Source: Thamnaconus septentrionalis (taxonomy: Eukaryota > Chordata > Actinopteri > Tetraodontiformes > Monacanthidae). Taken from it: DNA of 64,000 nt. Made by a program: the position numbers and the translations under genes. Below the pieces are notes generated by a model. That model had not been told where the DNA came from. It ran no database searches and saw only the letters and a program-made list of their open reading frames with translations. The stretch lies in NCBI GenBank assembly GCA_009823395.1, contig CM020512.1:3861905-3925904 (forward strand). The letters are read 5' to 3'. This document shows positions 13,505 through 27,155 of this stretch, piece by piece. Position 1 is the first letter of the stretch. The number at the start of each line of letters is the position of its first letter.

Positions 13505-16500
13505 ATGGCTTCCTCTAAGAGTAAGGGTGCCAGAAAAAACGACTCTCAAGTCACAAACCTAGAGACAACGGAGGAGGACAAGAGCGAGTTGTGTCCTGGT
13601 TTCAAAGACGTCGACGCCTTCGTTAAAGTAAGTAACAAAAACGCAGAAGAAGTCGCTGCGCGCATCAAGCTAGCAGCAGCAGCAGCAGCACTTCAGGGGG
13701 CAACGTGGATTCGGCTGCTGCTGCGACTACGAACTGGAGTGCAGGGGTGTTTTTAAAGTTCGAGAAAACAGCCGTTCGTTGATGTTAAATCAAACGCTAG
13801 GTCTAACTTAATAAAAAGCACACTTTTGCTCTCAAAGCATAGCCACATTGGTGTGCCAGTTTGCTACAAGCACCAAGTTCAAGAGGAATGTTCAAAATCA
13901 CTCACACAGCGCAACACGTCAGATCTGCTAATAAAGTTTCACAGATGCAATGACACGTGTTGAAGTAATAATAATGTAATATAGTAACTTAATAGGTAAC
14001 ATTTTCAAATAAAATTGGTGATTGTACATTGATACTGAATGTATTAAATAATAAGAAAAGCTGCCAGGGGCAACTAAGAGTGGTTTGAGTCTTGTGGAAA
14101 GACCGATGCGACTGATAAAGAAACAACAAATAAATAATGTACTGTTTAAATAGCTGCATTCGGGATAAACAGGATCATGCTGTGACATTTAACAATGTTG
14201 TATTTATTTATTTTTTTTTATTAAATTTTTTTTTGCTGCATCAGTATGGATTGGGTGCCGTTCTGTCAGCCACAAAGGCATCTGCTGCTTTGCCTCAAGC
14301 AGGAGATGAATATGATTTTTATCGGAGCTTCCCAGGATTCCAGGACTTCTGTGAAAGTCAAGGAGATAAACTGCTACTCTGGTGAGTGGAGATGTGCTCA
14401 GATTTTTATCCCCTTGCTGATTCCCTTCATTCAGACATGACAAAGCTTTGAGTCTCAGAATTTTTTGCTTCTTTAAAGTTGAAATGTGAAAATTTGAACT
14501 TAAAGTGGCCTTTCCACCATGTGTGCTGCTTCCTTAAATGGGCACCGCTGATTTTACGTGGTTGTGTTCGTTGCTTAAGACGAGTGACGCAAAAATGTCC
14601 AAATCCCACGGTCTCATCAGTCTCTCATTACGAGTTTCTTACAAGTCAACAGTATATTGATTTCATCCCTATTTAACAAACAGCGATTTCTCTTTAAACA
14701 TTTTATCCAACAAAGTTGCATTCATGTGCATTAGTTTAAATTCAGCAGTGCCTGTATCTTGTTCATATAATTCCACATTTATTGACGTGGGGAATTGAAA
14801 ACACTTCCACATGCTCATTTAAAACTCACTGAAGCGTTCACAATTTCACCAAAAAAAAATCCATTCAATCTAAATGTGTATCAGCTAACAGAGCAGAAAG
14901 GATGATTGGCACACAAGGGTGGATGGTTCTGCAGGTCTCGATGTTGTCTGCTCAGCTCTACTTTGCTGAAGTTGAAAGGAAAAATTGGATTTGTCGTCGT
15001 TTGAAACCATCATATGTCCGCGAGGACACAGAGACACGTTTGCCTCTCTGCTCCCTCCAAATTGTCGACACTTTTATGTCCCTTCTGTAGACCAAATCTA
15101 GTCTGATTAAGCCTTTGGAGCAGGATGGCAGTTGCGCCATCTGCCACTTTTCCGGCCTCTGTAATTCTTCCCCTTTTACTCCCGTCGTAGCATGAGTCAG
15201 ATCATGAGGCACCACGGCTGCCGGTCGCACATCAGAGACCAGAGCAAGCTGACGGGGCAGGAGGAGAGGTTCGACCTCATCGTAGACTCCAATGATGTCA
15301 TCCTGGAACGAGTGGTGGGACCCGCTTCTTTGCTGTTGCTACAAAGTTGCTCATTAAAAGGGATTCATTTCACATCCGGCCCTCGTGTCTGTTTACCAGG
15401 GGATCCTCCTCGACGAGGCTGACGGTGTGAACAGGAGCCAGCAGCCCGTCATGCCTGCAGGCTTTCAGCCTCCAAAGATTGTCGTTTCCAGCTGGAATCG
15501 CAAGGTTGGCTAATTAACCTCGCCGCCCCTCCGCCGCGCCAATTTTCTTTTGTGTCTCTTTAAAGCTGAATTTTCGTGCCAGCTGTGCTATTCAAGCACT
15601 CAAATCACTGGGCTGTTGTGTTTTTCTAATGACATAACCGCTCAGCCAGTGCTTCGCGCCTCATGTCCTTGCTTTTATCCCTCCCATCAGGGCTCCGGCT
15701 CTGGCAGTGGTTCTGACATGTTCCGGCTGCTCCAAGCCAAGAACGTTGCGAGGCCACAGCTGAAATTCAAGGAAAAAGTCGACAACAGCAACACGCCGTT
15801 TATCCCCAAGATCTTCATTAAGCCCAACGCGTTGAAGCCTCTTCCATCATGTAGGATGCAATTTTTACCCACAAGTTCATCTTAAGTGTTTTTTTTTTTT
15901 TAAATTGTGGTTAGTAAGTAGTAACTAAATAAAACTTCTGTCTTTAATTGTAGATTTCAGCAAAAAACAAGAGCGTAAAGAGAGAGCAGAGGACCTGGAT
16001 GTGCCAACTGCCCTGGCCGACCTCATCCATCAGCAGAGAACACAGGAGCCTGTCGACGACATGTATGACTCCTTCTGTGTGTGTGATATCAGTTTAGTCT
16101 CTGACAACCTCACGTCACCCATCCGCCCTCCTTTCATTGACAGGTTTGCTCACCCTTACCAGTACGAGCTGGACCATCTGACGGTACCAGACGAGCTCTT
16201 GTCCAAGCCAGATCCACAGGTTGGTCCAGGCAAACTGTCTGCCTTTTTTTTTTCACTTTTGCTAGATATGAGAGCTTTGTGTCACCTTTTTGTTTTGTTT
16301 TTTTTTTTTAAAGTTGTACAAACCGATTGAAGAGACCAAGTGCTCCTTCGTCGACACAGTGGAGGACCTGGTGGCTCTGAATGAGAAGCTTTGCAAGTTG
16401 ACCGAGTTTGCTGTGGATCTTGAGGTGAGGAACAAGTCTAAAGCATGTTACATGATAATAATCCATTTTTTTATTATTCCTATTTTTTAATTACTTAATA

Positions 16501-19500
16501 TATAATTATATATCTTATTTTATAGACAACATGTTTAGTTAAAGGAATAATAATAATATGATAATTCACATCATTTATGATATACAAATATATTTGGTAT
16601 ATTTATAGAATGGAATTTTATACTATGATAATATAAAAGAATATATATATTTATCTAAGAGATAGATTTTGTATATCTAAATATATACCTTGCAACCAAA
16701 ATGTGTTTTTATTTAATATAAAAAAGTATTTTTCTAGATTTACAGTGTACTAGAATGGACAGCTATTTTACTTTTTTTTCACCTAGCACTACACAGATTA
16801 GTAGAAGAAACATCAGACAGATCAGATCAGATTCCCTCCACCCCACGTCTCAGCAGTCCACTTCAACTGCCAGTTGCCTAAACACAAGTGACAACATTCT
16901 CATGTGGCCGTCAACGCCTTGTGTGTCACAAGGCGCCTGCGACATCATCGCCACTGTCCAACCCGCCTGTGAACACTTTCCATTTTTGTCCGCTCCAGCA
17001 CCACTCCTACAGGAGCTTCCTGGGCATCACGTCGCTGATGCAGATCTCCACCAGAGACGAGGACTTCATCATCGACACCCTGGAGCTCCGCAGCGAGATG
17101 TACATCCTGAACGAGGCGTTCACCGACCCGCAGATCGTCAAGGTAGAGCAGAGACAGTGGGCAGTTTGCAAAGGGCCACATGAAAAACCCAAATTGTGTC
17201 AGAGTGCCGCACCAACAATATATATGTGTGTGAGTGTGTATATATGCATATATCTCTATAATAATAGGCTATGTGAAATTGTGGTGCATTTGTGTTTTAG
17301 CTTGTTAAGCTCCACAAACACTGAACGCGCATTCCCAAATGCGGCCCTTTTCTCCGGGCATATGCTGTAAGTGCAACAGAGTCCGATTAGCGTTCCTTAA
17401 TGAACTCTCCATCAGAACACGCCTTGCTTTTTTGGGCAATTTCTGTCAGAAAGTTGGGTTTGTAGTTTTGTTAGCAATGCGTCAAACTCGTCTGACAGAT
17501 TTCTGTATTTATCTTCACGTTTGGTCATTTAGTGGCGATTGAAATTGTAATCTTTGAACACAGCGACCTGTGTACCAGGCTTTACCGTTGATATTGTGTA
17601 AAGAAGCACTTGGCAGTCCACGTCTTGTTGAAAACAAGCCATTCGTTTCTTTCGCCAACTTTTCTTTTCTTGGCGTGAGCGACTGACATCTTGAGTGTAA
17701 CCTGCCTAGCGTCACTCGTCGCTGTTCACCTTAGCTCACGGCTCACACACACGTGCATCCATTCGGAAGTTATACGAGCGTAACTTTTTCAATATAAAAG
17801 TAATAGTTATATTGCATGCACGGCATAAATGTTTTTAAATAGCCTACATGTTCTGATTTATGATTAGCCTCAAGCGGACCAGACAGTGACGTACAAAGGG
17901 CCGGATGTGGCCCGCGGGCTACAGTTAGAGTTGTCGTCCCTGTGGCTGAGCAACATCTGATCATTTGTGATTAGGGCTGTCAGCGTTAAGGCATTAATCG
18001 CTATTAGTTAAATACAATCAATAACGTGTTCAATTTTTTTAATCGCATTTGAAATGTAAGACCGGGTTCACACCGGAAGTGGAAGCGCCATGGAACGGAG
18101 CCCGCTACTTTCAGCGCCCTTGTAAACCTTTGGCGTCGGTCAGACCAGACGCGAAGCTGCACGCAGCCAGCGTTTCGGCGTCTGGTCTATTTTGTGAGCG
18201 AGCCGTGTCAAGCTGGACAGGAAGTCAGTCAAAGAAACAGGAGAAAATCCGGCTAGTCTTCAAAATAAAAGAAATTTTCAAAACAAAATACCGATTAAAA
18301 ACAGTGCGAGAGAGATGAAAAAAAACAAACACACACGCGCACACACAAAGGGGAGCAACAGCGTGGGCTGGCAACGGGCCGGGGGGTTTGGTTTTGGGTG
18401 CCTAAACACACAAACAAACTGGGAAAGAGCGAGAGAGCGGCAGAGAGGAGTTGTTGTCAAGTCAAGATGTGATGTGAAATTCATCTTGATGAAAAATAAA
18501 TGGGAGAAAGCAACAGCTGAGCAGAAGTTCTTGTCGACCCTCGCGGAGAAATGCGTGTCTGGTGTGAACAGGATCGCACGCGATTTTTGTGGGTGCGTCC
18601 AGTGTGTGAACCCAGCTTGAGCCTTTTTGTCCCTTTTACTGACCCGTAGGCGTAATGTTGTGATATAACATTATGTGGCTGAGTAGATCTGTACCCAGCC
18701 GTATCGTGTTTTTGGAGCGTTCACATCACACATCGTGCAGTATCGTAGTACTACAAAAGTTTGCGATGGTTTAAATCAGACGCTCACTAACGCTGGTGGG
18801 CGTCCTGTGATGTGTGAAGCCTCCTGTGACTCACACACTCTGGGAAACCTGTGAACAGGTTTGCTGCGTGGGCTTCGACCGTCGAGAGATCTTGAAAATA
18901 ATCCAATTTTAAGAAGAAAAAAAAAGTCAGCAGTTGTGTCGCTGGGTTTTTTTTTTTTTAAAGAGTGCTTGGGTTGAAGTTGTTCTGTGGTACCTCTTTG
19001 CTGAAGTCACGCCTCCGTGCCGTTTTCCCCGCCCGTCTCAGGTGTTTCACGGCGCCGACTCCGACATGGAGTGGCTGCAGCGCGACTTTGGCGTGTACGT
19101 GGTCCGGCTGTTCGACACGCACCAGGCCAGCCGAGCGCTGAACCTGGCCAGGCACTCCCTCGACCACCTCCTCACACACTTCTGCAACGTCTCCTCAGAC
19201 AAACGCTTCCAGCTGGCCGACTGGAGGATACGGTACGAACAACTGCACAGAACCTCGATGAATCGATTGACGTTTTAACCCAGCAGCGCCTACGGAGCGT
19301 TTCCTGAATCCTTTTGATTTATGGCAACCAGCGAAATACATTTTAAATTTTCTCAAAATGTGTTGTGATCTTTTACCATTAGTGTGTGCAGCACACATCT
19401 TACTCCCATAACTGGTGTTCAGAAACTCCTCTGCTCTGTGTTTAGAGTACCAGGTTTTCTAGTCGCAACAGTCGCAGTCAAAACTAACAAGTAATGGAAT

Positions 19501-20295
19501 GCAGTAATGTTTTTAATATCATTTGAAAAGCTGGACAAGATTTCCCGGTTGAAACCTGATCTGCCATCATCAGCACTGATTGTCTCCTCTACCCTCCCGC
19601 ACGCAGCCCCTTGCCGGAGGAGATGGTGCAGTACGCCCGGACCGACACGCACTACCTCCTCTACATGTACGACTGCATGCGAGGCCAGCTGTTGGACTTG
19701 AGCCACGGGCAGCCGGGCCTTCTGCAGTCGGTGTGGAACAAAAGCAAGGACATTTCCCTGAAGGTTGGCGCATAATCTCACCTCATGCCTCCTGAAGATA
19801 AAATAGAAAAAAACCACCTACCTCCACCCACTAGTTCCACACTTTCTTTTATTACTCTCTGTATTTTCACAATTTCATGCCCCAATCTCCTGGCTGACAG
19901 TCGTCACAATTCCCCAACGTGTCCGTCTTCAATGCAGAGATATATGAAGCCCATATACACGGAGGAGTCGTATCTGGAGCTGCAGAGACGGCAGAAGAGG
20001 ACTTTTAACACGCAGCAGCTCACCGCCTTCAGGCTGCTGTTTGCCTGGAGGGACAAGCTGGCCAGACAGGAGGATGAAAGCACCGGGTGAGGCTGCGTGG
20101 AAGCGGACGGACGCACAGGAGCCCTCTGCCATTCTGACGGCATTTCGCACAAAAGCTTCAAAAGCACTTTTTTTCAGAGCCCCTTTCCAAGTGCGTATTT
20201 CTTTTCTTCACCCGGCAACCTTTTATGTGTTTCAGTTACGCCCTGCCTACTCACATGATGATCAAGATATCGGAAGAGCTCCCAAAGTAAGTCAC

Positions 20296-20336
<41 letters not shown>

Positions 20337-23300
20337 GTATGTCAAAATACAAAAGATCTTGGATTGGAAAAGGATTTTATTTGAAAACACTGGACGTAAA
20401 GAACAAATAGAAAAACACAAGACGTTTCAGTGTTCATCCAAACACCATCAGTTGTTTGGTCCTCGGGAAGTAGCTGTGGCAGTTATAGACACATAAGGGT
20501 CACATGACTGAGGTGACATGACAGCCGGAGAAGATGGGCTGTGTCTCAATTCAGATGGTCTGCATCTTTGAAGTCCGCATTTTGAAAGGAAGTTGCGATT
20601 TGTCCCAATTGCCAAAAGTCCTTAGGACGCTCCAAATTCGTACTCGGAATGCACCCTCGTTTTAGCCGATTTCCAAGGCTGCACCGCTACTATCCTTCGC
20701 GTACTTGTGTATCCTATGATGCTTTGCGTGCTGCTGCAAAGCATCGTGGGATCCTGGGAAGTCAGCTGAAATTAGCGGCATGTGCTGGTAAAGACACGAC
20801 ATGTAAATTTAAGTATTGAAGTTTCACATTAAGTATCCAGTTTTTAACGTAGGATTTTACTTATTTGATCATCCCCTCCCCGCCTCTATTTAAAGAGGGT
20901 TGCTCTACTTTCACATAGATGGCCTCCTTGATGCCCCTCTCCAACCATCCATCCTCTCTGTCCAGGATGTGGTCATCTACATCAACAGTGTTTTAAAATA
21001 AACACTTCAAGTAAATTCCTTTTTAGAAGAACTTTCCACCTGGATAAATGAATCTAAATTTAATAATTGAAGAATAAAATTGAAACTGCCAGCAAATTTG
21101 ATGGTGCACCCATGTTTCTTTGCTGAAGTTTCTGAATCCACTTGCAGCCTAAAAATAAGAAAAATGTGGTGATAAAATAAACTCAACGCACGTTGCATAA
21201 CAAACTGAATCATACTCGGGTGGTGGTTTGTTCCTGAGCTGCATTTTCGGTTATGCAGATTGTTATTTTTTAAACTCAACGGATGCCAGTGTGACCTTCC
21301 GACCCTGCGGTGCTTCCGCCTCTGCACTCTGCACCCCAGATTATTATCGACATGTGTGAGCGGGATGCGCTCCGACGACTCCGTTCGTTAGCGAGCGAGG
21401 CCTCGCGCTCTCGCAGCCCTGCGTCTGTGTTTAACCCGGGCGACGTCGCGCTGCTCGGCGCTCCTGTCTTGATCTTCTCAGAGAGCCGCAGGGCATCATT
21501 GCCTGCTGCCACCCCGTCCCCCCGCTGGTGAGGCAGCAGGTCAACGAGCTCCATTTGCTGGTGCAGCAGGCCAGAGAGACGCCTCTCCTTAAGGTGAGCG
21601 AAGATGGCTGCCAGCAGGGCAAACGAGTTCCCTCGGCGCTGCTCAGGCGCCTGTCAGTGGAGGTGATCCGGTGACTCAACGTGCTGCACTTCTTTTTTTT
21701 TTTTTATCCCTCTTTGAACCCTCTGCAGGCTGAAATTGCAGCGCAGAAGAAGAAGGGACTCACGCCCATCAGAAAGGTTGGTGAAATATAAATGAAGACT
21801 GTCGCCAGTGGCTGGACTTCCTTCTTTCTCCCTGATTTCTGCATAATTTTTGCAGGTAGCGCCAGGAAATGGTGCTGGAGAGGGCAGAGCAAAAATATTT
21901 TATATGGTCGCCTTAGTAGTTTTCTGACAGGCGAAAGAAAGAGTTATTAATAATTATGGGAGATGAAAGTAACCCACAGTGTCTTTCCTTTCTGGTTTGA
22001 CCCATAATGCAACATGGACAACCTGTTTGTGTTTGAGGAAACCAAAATGTCCATTAGTTATGCAATAATTTCTCAGCATTAAGAGGAATAAACACACTAA
22101 CCCTGTAATATCAAACTTGACCAGTTGTACGTTACCAGGGCAACTACTCATTTGGTTTCTGTTTAGAGTCCTGGTGCGATACCTTGCCTGCAGTGCCATC
22201 TACTGATACAGCTAGTGTAGCTCATCTGCTCTCCAACCAGTTGCCAGACACGCACTCAATTTGTATTTCTTTTTCTGGCAAGCCTTCATAATAATTATTT
22301 TATGTTAATATGATATTGTAGAGAAAGAAAATCCATATTGTTTTGTTTTAATAGTTTATCTTTGTTTGGATCTTGTCGTTTCCAGCCAGAGGTCACGTTG
22401 TTTGGCCCTCACGATACATCCAAGGTCTCAGTGAGTGACCTGTCGTTCTCCTCAGAAGGTGAGCTCGACACTTGGATTGCGTTCATTTTGTCTTCTGTTT
22501 TCATAGGTTTGTGTCTTTCTTTTGTTCAGATAGGGGTTCCGTTTGTTTACTTTGACATGTTTCAGCAGAGCTTCCGCCTTCCTCAGTCATGCCATAATAT
22601 CTAATCATTAACAGGAACATGGTCTTCATTAGCTGATGTTATGGACACTTCACGTGCTTTCTGATGACATCAGCGATTATTCGTTACCGTCTGAGCTTTG
22701 TGTCACTGACCCAAAACTGCTGCGTTCATTCTCAGATCTACCGGAGAAACAGGGCCTACTCTTCTCGGACGACGAAATCAAAATGGACGTGGACGCGGAC
22801 AAGACCGGCGGTCTCGTGGCCGCCGCCAAAATCACTCTGTTTGAGGTAGAGGTCCTCCTTCGCTCGCTCGTCTCTCACTGTGTTGCAACGCTGACACCTA
22901 GCGTCGCATCTCTGCCTCTGTCCCAAGGAGCTGGATCCCCGCCAGGAGCCGGAATCCCTCCCCGTGGCTCAGATGAAGGCGCGGAGAATCATCGAGTCGT
23001 TTGAAAACCCCTTCAGAATGGTGGGAGGCGACTCCGTCGGCGTCCTTCACGTTCCTTTCCCTTCGTCCAGACACTCAACGCTCCCTTGTTTTTCTTCCAG
23101 TATTTACCCTGCATTGACGTGCACGTCAACAAGACCTCCAAGTTTGACCCGTCTTCCAAAATATTTGAGGTGACGCGGCGAAGCGCATGGAGAGACTTAT
23201 CGTCGGGGGTCCTCCCTCCGCACTGCACTTTTCAGCTGAACTCCACTGTCTCCTCTTCGCAGATCAGCAAAAGGTGGAAACTGCTGAGCATAGAGCAGCA

Positions 23301-25842
23301 GCAGCAGGAGCTGGAGGCCAAGAAGAAATCCAAAGCAGCAGCCAAGGAACAAGCCAAGAAAGCAGCTGGTAACAAAATCACTCTTGATTTTTTTTTTTTT
23401 AGCCTCACAGTTTCAGCGAGAGTTCCTGATTGTGTTTCAACCTTGATCCCCCTCCACACTCACAGAGGAAAGAAAGAAAGTGAAGCTGAGCTACCAGGAG
23501 TCTCTGCAGAACGTTGCCACAGTTCGCCAGCAGGCAGCGGTGAGTCATTTGCACTCGTGTCGTGTCACTCCTGCTGCTCCTGCTATCTCACGGAGGCTCC
23601 TGCACACTGGCGCCTGTACATCTGCTGCCCCTTGTCAGGAAAGAATGAGTGGAAACGTTGAGTTCAGTGGCCCCACAGAGCTGCGGAGCTCGCTTTAAAA
23701 AAAAAAGGATGAAAGATAAAACAGACACCTCTGCAGCACTCCCCCCACTTTCTGCTCAGGGAAGAAACAAGTTAAAAAAAAAAAAGAAAAAAAAGAAATG
23801 CAGTAACTCACGAATGAGTGAACCTTTGCGGCCAATCCGCAGCACCGGCCTGTTGGCGATCTTTTAATATTTGTATCCGTCTCACGAAGTGCCCGGAGAG
23901 AGCCAAAGTGCTGTGCGTCAGCTCGGAGCTTCAGAGTCGGACCTCCTCCACTCTCTCCGCGCTTCGCCCGACCTCCCGGGGAACGACGGTAGCCCGCCGT
24001 CCGTCTGAGCGATGAGCCCACTCTCCGCCAGCTGGGGAATAGCTCGGCGGGCTGTTACGCCTCTTCTCCTCGTCCTTTAATGAGTCACCGGCCTTCTCTT
24101 GTTTTGTTTTGTTTGGTGTTTTAAAAGAGAAGAGGAGCGCCAGCAGCCGCCGCTGCACTTCAGTCTTTTTGCCGCCCCAGCAGCAGCAGCAGCAGAACGC
24201 CTCGTCTCTGCTTATGTATGTGCACGGAGACCGGCGAGACCAACAGGAAGTCCAGTCTGTAGACGTCTTAGAGCGAGTGTCTGTAAAAAGACCCCCCTGT
24301 CTGTGCTGTATTGATGCAGAATTTCCCTCAGTTACATGCGCGCAAGCAAACATTTGTCAATACAGTAAGGCCTTGTTCAGACTGCCAGACAAAATCCGAT
24401 TTTCAGCCCATCCAGATTGAAACCGGGCGGCTCTTTTGTAGTCTGAACAGTCACAAACTACATGAAATCCGATTTTCACAAGACGGATGGTTTCAAATGG
24501 CATTTGAACGGATGCGTCTCCGTCTGAGCAGCTCCAAACACGCCGATGGGTTTTGACTGTCCGTGACGTCACTGTACGAGACGCCAGACCCAATGAGGCG
24601 GAGAACACAAAGCAGATTATGTGACTGCCTGCTTGTATCTCTTTCCTTCAGTGAATAACTTTAAATCCACCTCGCAAAAACTTGTGTCCAGGAAAAAAGG
24701 AAAGAAAAAATGATTCCCCATCTTTGCCAGGTTCTCTTCAGTGAAACTGGGCGTGCGCGGGCCTGTGGAAAAGGCAGTTGTAGGGTTTCGGTTTAGTTTA
24801 ATATCAAGTATTGGGCACAGTTGTCGGGACACACCTTCAGTGCACTGCTGTTTTAAAGGGTGCTTACTGAGTTAGAGTCTATGTCTAGTCTTTAATTTCT
24901 TTTCATATGGTCATTAGTAAGTGTGTTATTCTAATTATTTTATGATTTATAAAGTTTCTATAGCTCTGCTATCAGGAGCACAGTAATGATGCAGGTGAAC
25001 TCAAAGAACACAAAATGTCTCGATGAAAGAAATCTACATTTGGTTTAAAGCCTCAATTGGTGGTTTGTGACAGTAAAACAGTGAAGATAGTTGTATCATA
25101 TAATATGTAATGAGTGCTGCCAATGATTTTTCTTAGATATGTCAATTTAAGAATTTGTACAGAAATGATACCTCTGGTCTTCTCACACCAGGAGTCGGCA
25201 AAAGGTGGCACGAAGAAGAGAGAGAGGGCTGCCAGTGAGGCTGAAGGGTCGACTCCCAAGCCCAGCAAGAAGTTAATGAAATCTGCCGAGAAGAGCGAAG
25301 CCCCTCCCCCCGAGACCTTCAAGCCCTTCGACTACAGTCAGTCAGACCTCAAAGTCTTTGCTGGTATGTTGGATCGCTCCCCCTGTGGGACAACCAGGGC
25401 AATCGGAGCACATTCAATGCCACTCACTCCGAATCAGAATGAGTGAATGTTGGGCTTTTTCTTTTTTTAATTATATTTGTTTTATTTTATTAAGGTACGA
25501 AATCAAAGGACAACACACAGTTTGATCCAAACCGGCAAGACCGTGATTTTAAGAAAAAGGTACGGTCCAAGTTTTCAAGTATTATTCATTTTGTTCCTCA
25601 GTAAATTAACAGATTTAACTCTTTTCCATCCAACAGAAACACCCAAAGGGCCAGAAATCCAACTTTGGGCCAGGGGGCAGAAGTATGTCTTACCTGACTG
25701 GAAAATCAGAGAGGTAAGATGACAGAAAGATTTATTTAAAAAAAAAAAAAAACGCCTCGGCATCTAAACACTACAATTTGTTAACTAGTTTCTTCTTTTT
25801 ATTTTTTACAGGGGATTCCGACATAACTGGCCCAAAAGATAA
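13505..25842 (+). CDS. exosc10: Exosome component 10 (RRP6-type 3'-5' exoribonuclease), complete
   Basis: Twenty-five exons: 13505-13627, 14245-14381, 15191-15314, 15400-15504, 15691-15850, 15954-16062, 16144-16219, 16314-16424, 16999-17142, 19042-19232, 19607-19763, 19938-20086, 20236-20286, 21482-21593, 21729-21776, 22386-22458, 22736-22845, 22928-23020, 23101-23169, 23263-23368, 23466-23539, 25192-25363, 25495-25559, 25637-25713, 25812-25842. They sum to 888 codons plus stop, close to human EXOSC10. The N-terminal part has [13 protein letters not shown] (PMC2NT region). The DEDD-Y nuclease shows VDLE (Asp 16416, Glu 16422), HGADSD (Asp 19057) and YARTD (Tyr 19632, Asp 19644). The HRDC region contains [17 protein letters not shown]. 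The tail is Lys-rich and ends GFRHNWPKR. All four acidic residues and Tyr are present, so it should be active in nuclear RNA decay and rRNA maturation. The start is the first in-frame ATG (13505). Confidence 0.96.
16063..16143 (+). other. exosc10: exosc10 intron 6: 81 bases, frame-preserving and open
   Basis: Donor AT|GTATGA and acceptor GACAG|GTTT restore the conserved Met-Phe-Ala-His-Pro join of the family. The intron is exactly 27 codons long and has no in-frame stop, so an unspliced transcript would keep the reading frame into exon 7. Confidence 0.75.
16425..16998 (+). other. exosc10 intron 8, AT-rich
   Basis: The interval from about 16440 to 16800 is strongly AT-rich with many TATA/ATAAT words and no coding signal. 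It separates the exon with the DxE motif from the next nuclease exon. Confidence 0.6.
17972..18055. mobile_element. TAGGGCTGTCA/TTAATCG repeat module, copy 2
   Basis: It matches the start and AT-rich core of the repeat at 5402 (TAGGGCTGTCA, TTAATCGCTATTAG, TTTTTTTAATCGC). It lies immediately left of the CACCGGA module that also follows the first copy. Confidence 0.55.
18061..18616. mobile_element. Non-autonomous DNA transposon (MITE-like) with inverted ends
   Basis: The left end ACCGGGTTCACACCGGA (18061-18077) is nearly the reverse complement of the right end TCCAGTGTGTGAACCCAGC (18598-18616). An internal 11-bp inverted repeat, AGACCAGACGC at 18142-18152 and GCGTCTGGTCT at 18178-18188, is perfect. 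No transposase frame is present. The superfamily is not assigned. Confidence 0.6.
20287..21481 (+). other. exosc10 intron 13 with (AG)n and a dispersed repeat
   Basis: An (AG)n run occupies about 20299-20330. From about 20535 a GGGCTGTGTCTCAATTCAG-type stretch extends to about 20770; it resembles a common fish dispersed repeat, but the family and ends were not determined. No exon was recognised inside. Confidence 0.5.
23540..25191 (+). other. exosc10 intron 21 with a probable MITE fragment
   Basis: This 1.65-kb intron contains a stretch at about 24365-24590 starting AGGCCTTGTTCAGACTGCC with internal GTCTGAACAGTC, that is, partial inverted similarity. It looks like a non-autonomous DNA transposon. 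A (CAG)n run of five units lies near 24179. No exon was recognised. Confidence 0.5.
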
Positions 25843-26090
25843 ACAATGACTTTTTTCTTATTTTAAAATGTTATTTTGCAGAAATAACGTCTTCTTATTT
25901 TCTTTGTTGCCGTCATTTGCAATATTTAATGATTTTGTTTTTCAAGGTGTTTTTTTCCAGACATGGAACAACAGTTCACTTTGTAAATATGTGGATGCAC
26001 ACCTCTTCATTAAAGACAATTTTAGGGAGATGGTGGGTCATTTGTTGGTTTTGGTGTTTTGTTTTGCCTTCAGACACTCAAAACAACTAT

Positions 26091-26096
26091 AATAAA
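26091..26096 (+). promoter_or_regulatory. exosc10: Candidate exosc10 poly(A) signal
   Basis: An AATAAA hexamer lies about 250 bases after the exosc10 stop codon. A further AATAAA occurs near 26672. Cleavage positions cannot be seen from sequence. Confidence 0.5.
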
Positions 26097-26812
26097 AAAA
26101 TGTAATAATCAAAACTTTTCTACAATATAGTTTAACCAGACCTTATAACTGAAGTGATATTGGAATGGAAACACTTCTTATGTATTTTGGTAAAATATGT
26201 CTGTTTGTGTCAAATATATGGGATATTGTCCTGATAAGGTCTAGAATTATACATACATGAATGAGCAGCATATGTATGGCATAGAAAATCCTATTTATAC
26301 TGTTTTAGATACATGCCAAGACAGCAAGGCAGTAGTACCACAACCGGTTAATTAATTGATTATTACACTTCCTCATTCCTGGAACTAAGTGAAGCCAATA
26401 ACCACACCTAACCCTCTGCAAGCTGTTGTAAATAACTTGGTGACTTTGAATGAGGACCAGTACAACAAGTCTTCCTGCCACACTGACAAGTTTGAGGCGC
26501 AGAAAAAAAAACTTTCAAGTCAATGTTAATTCAAGCTGTTCAATAGAATGTACTGTGGTGCAGAGAAGACACAGTGACTTTGTGTGTTTGATGGTTTGCA
26601 AAACACAAGTTTTTCACTACAATACACAGATAGTTTTATGATATAATAAGTTTTAATGAATGGTTTCATTCAATAAACATTTAAAATGTATCAAAAAAAA
26701 TACGCCGCAGTGAATTGTGGTTTCCATTTAATGTTGTGTTTAAATTAGTATATTAAAAAAACACATACACGGATGCAATACCGTCAGTGTTTCTAATTGT
26801 GTGGCATTTGTT

Positions 26813-26843
<31 letters not shown>

Positions 26844-27063
26844 CTTCCTGGAGGGCCAACTCTGGTCTGGTTGTGTTCCTTGCAGCAAATCACGGGTTTG
26901 ATTCCCGTGGAGCCGTCACTCCAACACTCTCCAAGACATGACCATGCTGTTACAATAGTTATCGCTGATGCAATACAAGCATTATTCGTTTTAGTAACTT
27001 TATAGAACGTGTGTATCTTTTTACTTTTCGGTTTTAAAAATAGCAACCACATTATTTCCTTTG

Positions 27064-27094
<31 letters not shown>

Positions 27095-27155
27095 ATTCAA
27101 AAAAAAAAGTCTACAGTCATTATTATATTTTAGTAAACACAATTAAATCACATAA

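Larger units (their letters stand above)
17143..19041 (+). other. exosc10 intron 9 with transposon debris
   Basis: This is the longest intron of the gene. It contains the TAGGGCTGTCA repeat at 17972 and an element of about 555 bases with inverted ends from 18061. No coding exon was recognised. Confidence 0.6.

Noticed and set aside
21480..21486. Tandem AG acceptors (CAGAGAG) at exosc10 exon 14, first read as causing loss of one Glu
   Set aside because: After recounting the phase of exon 13 (ends AA of a Lys codon), the first AG gives the correct Lys-Glu-Pro-Gln join and the total becomes a multiple of three.
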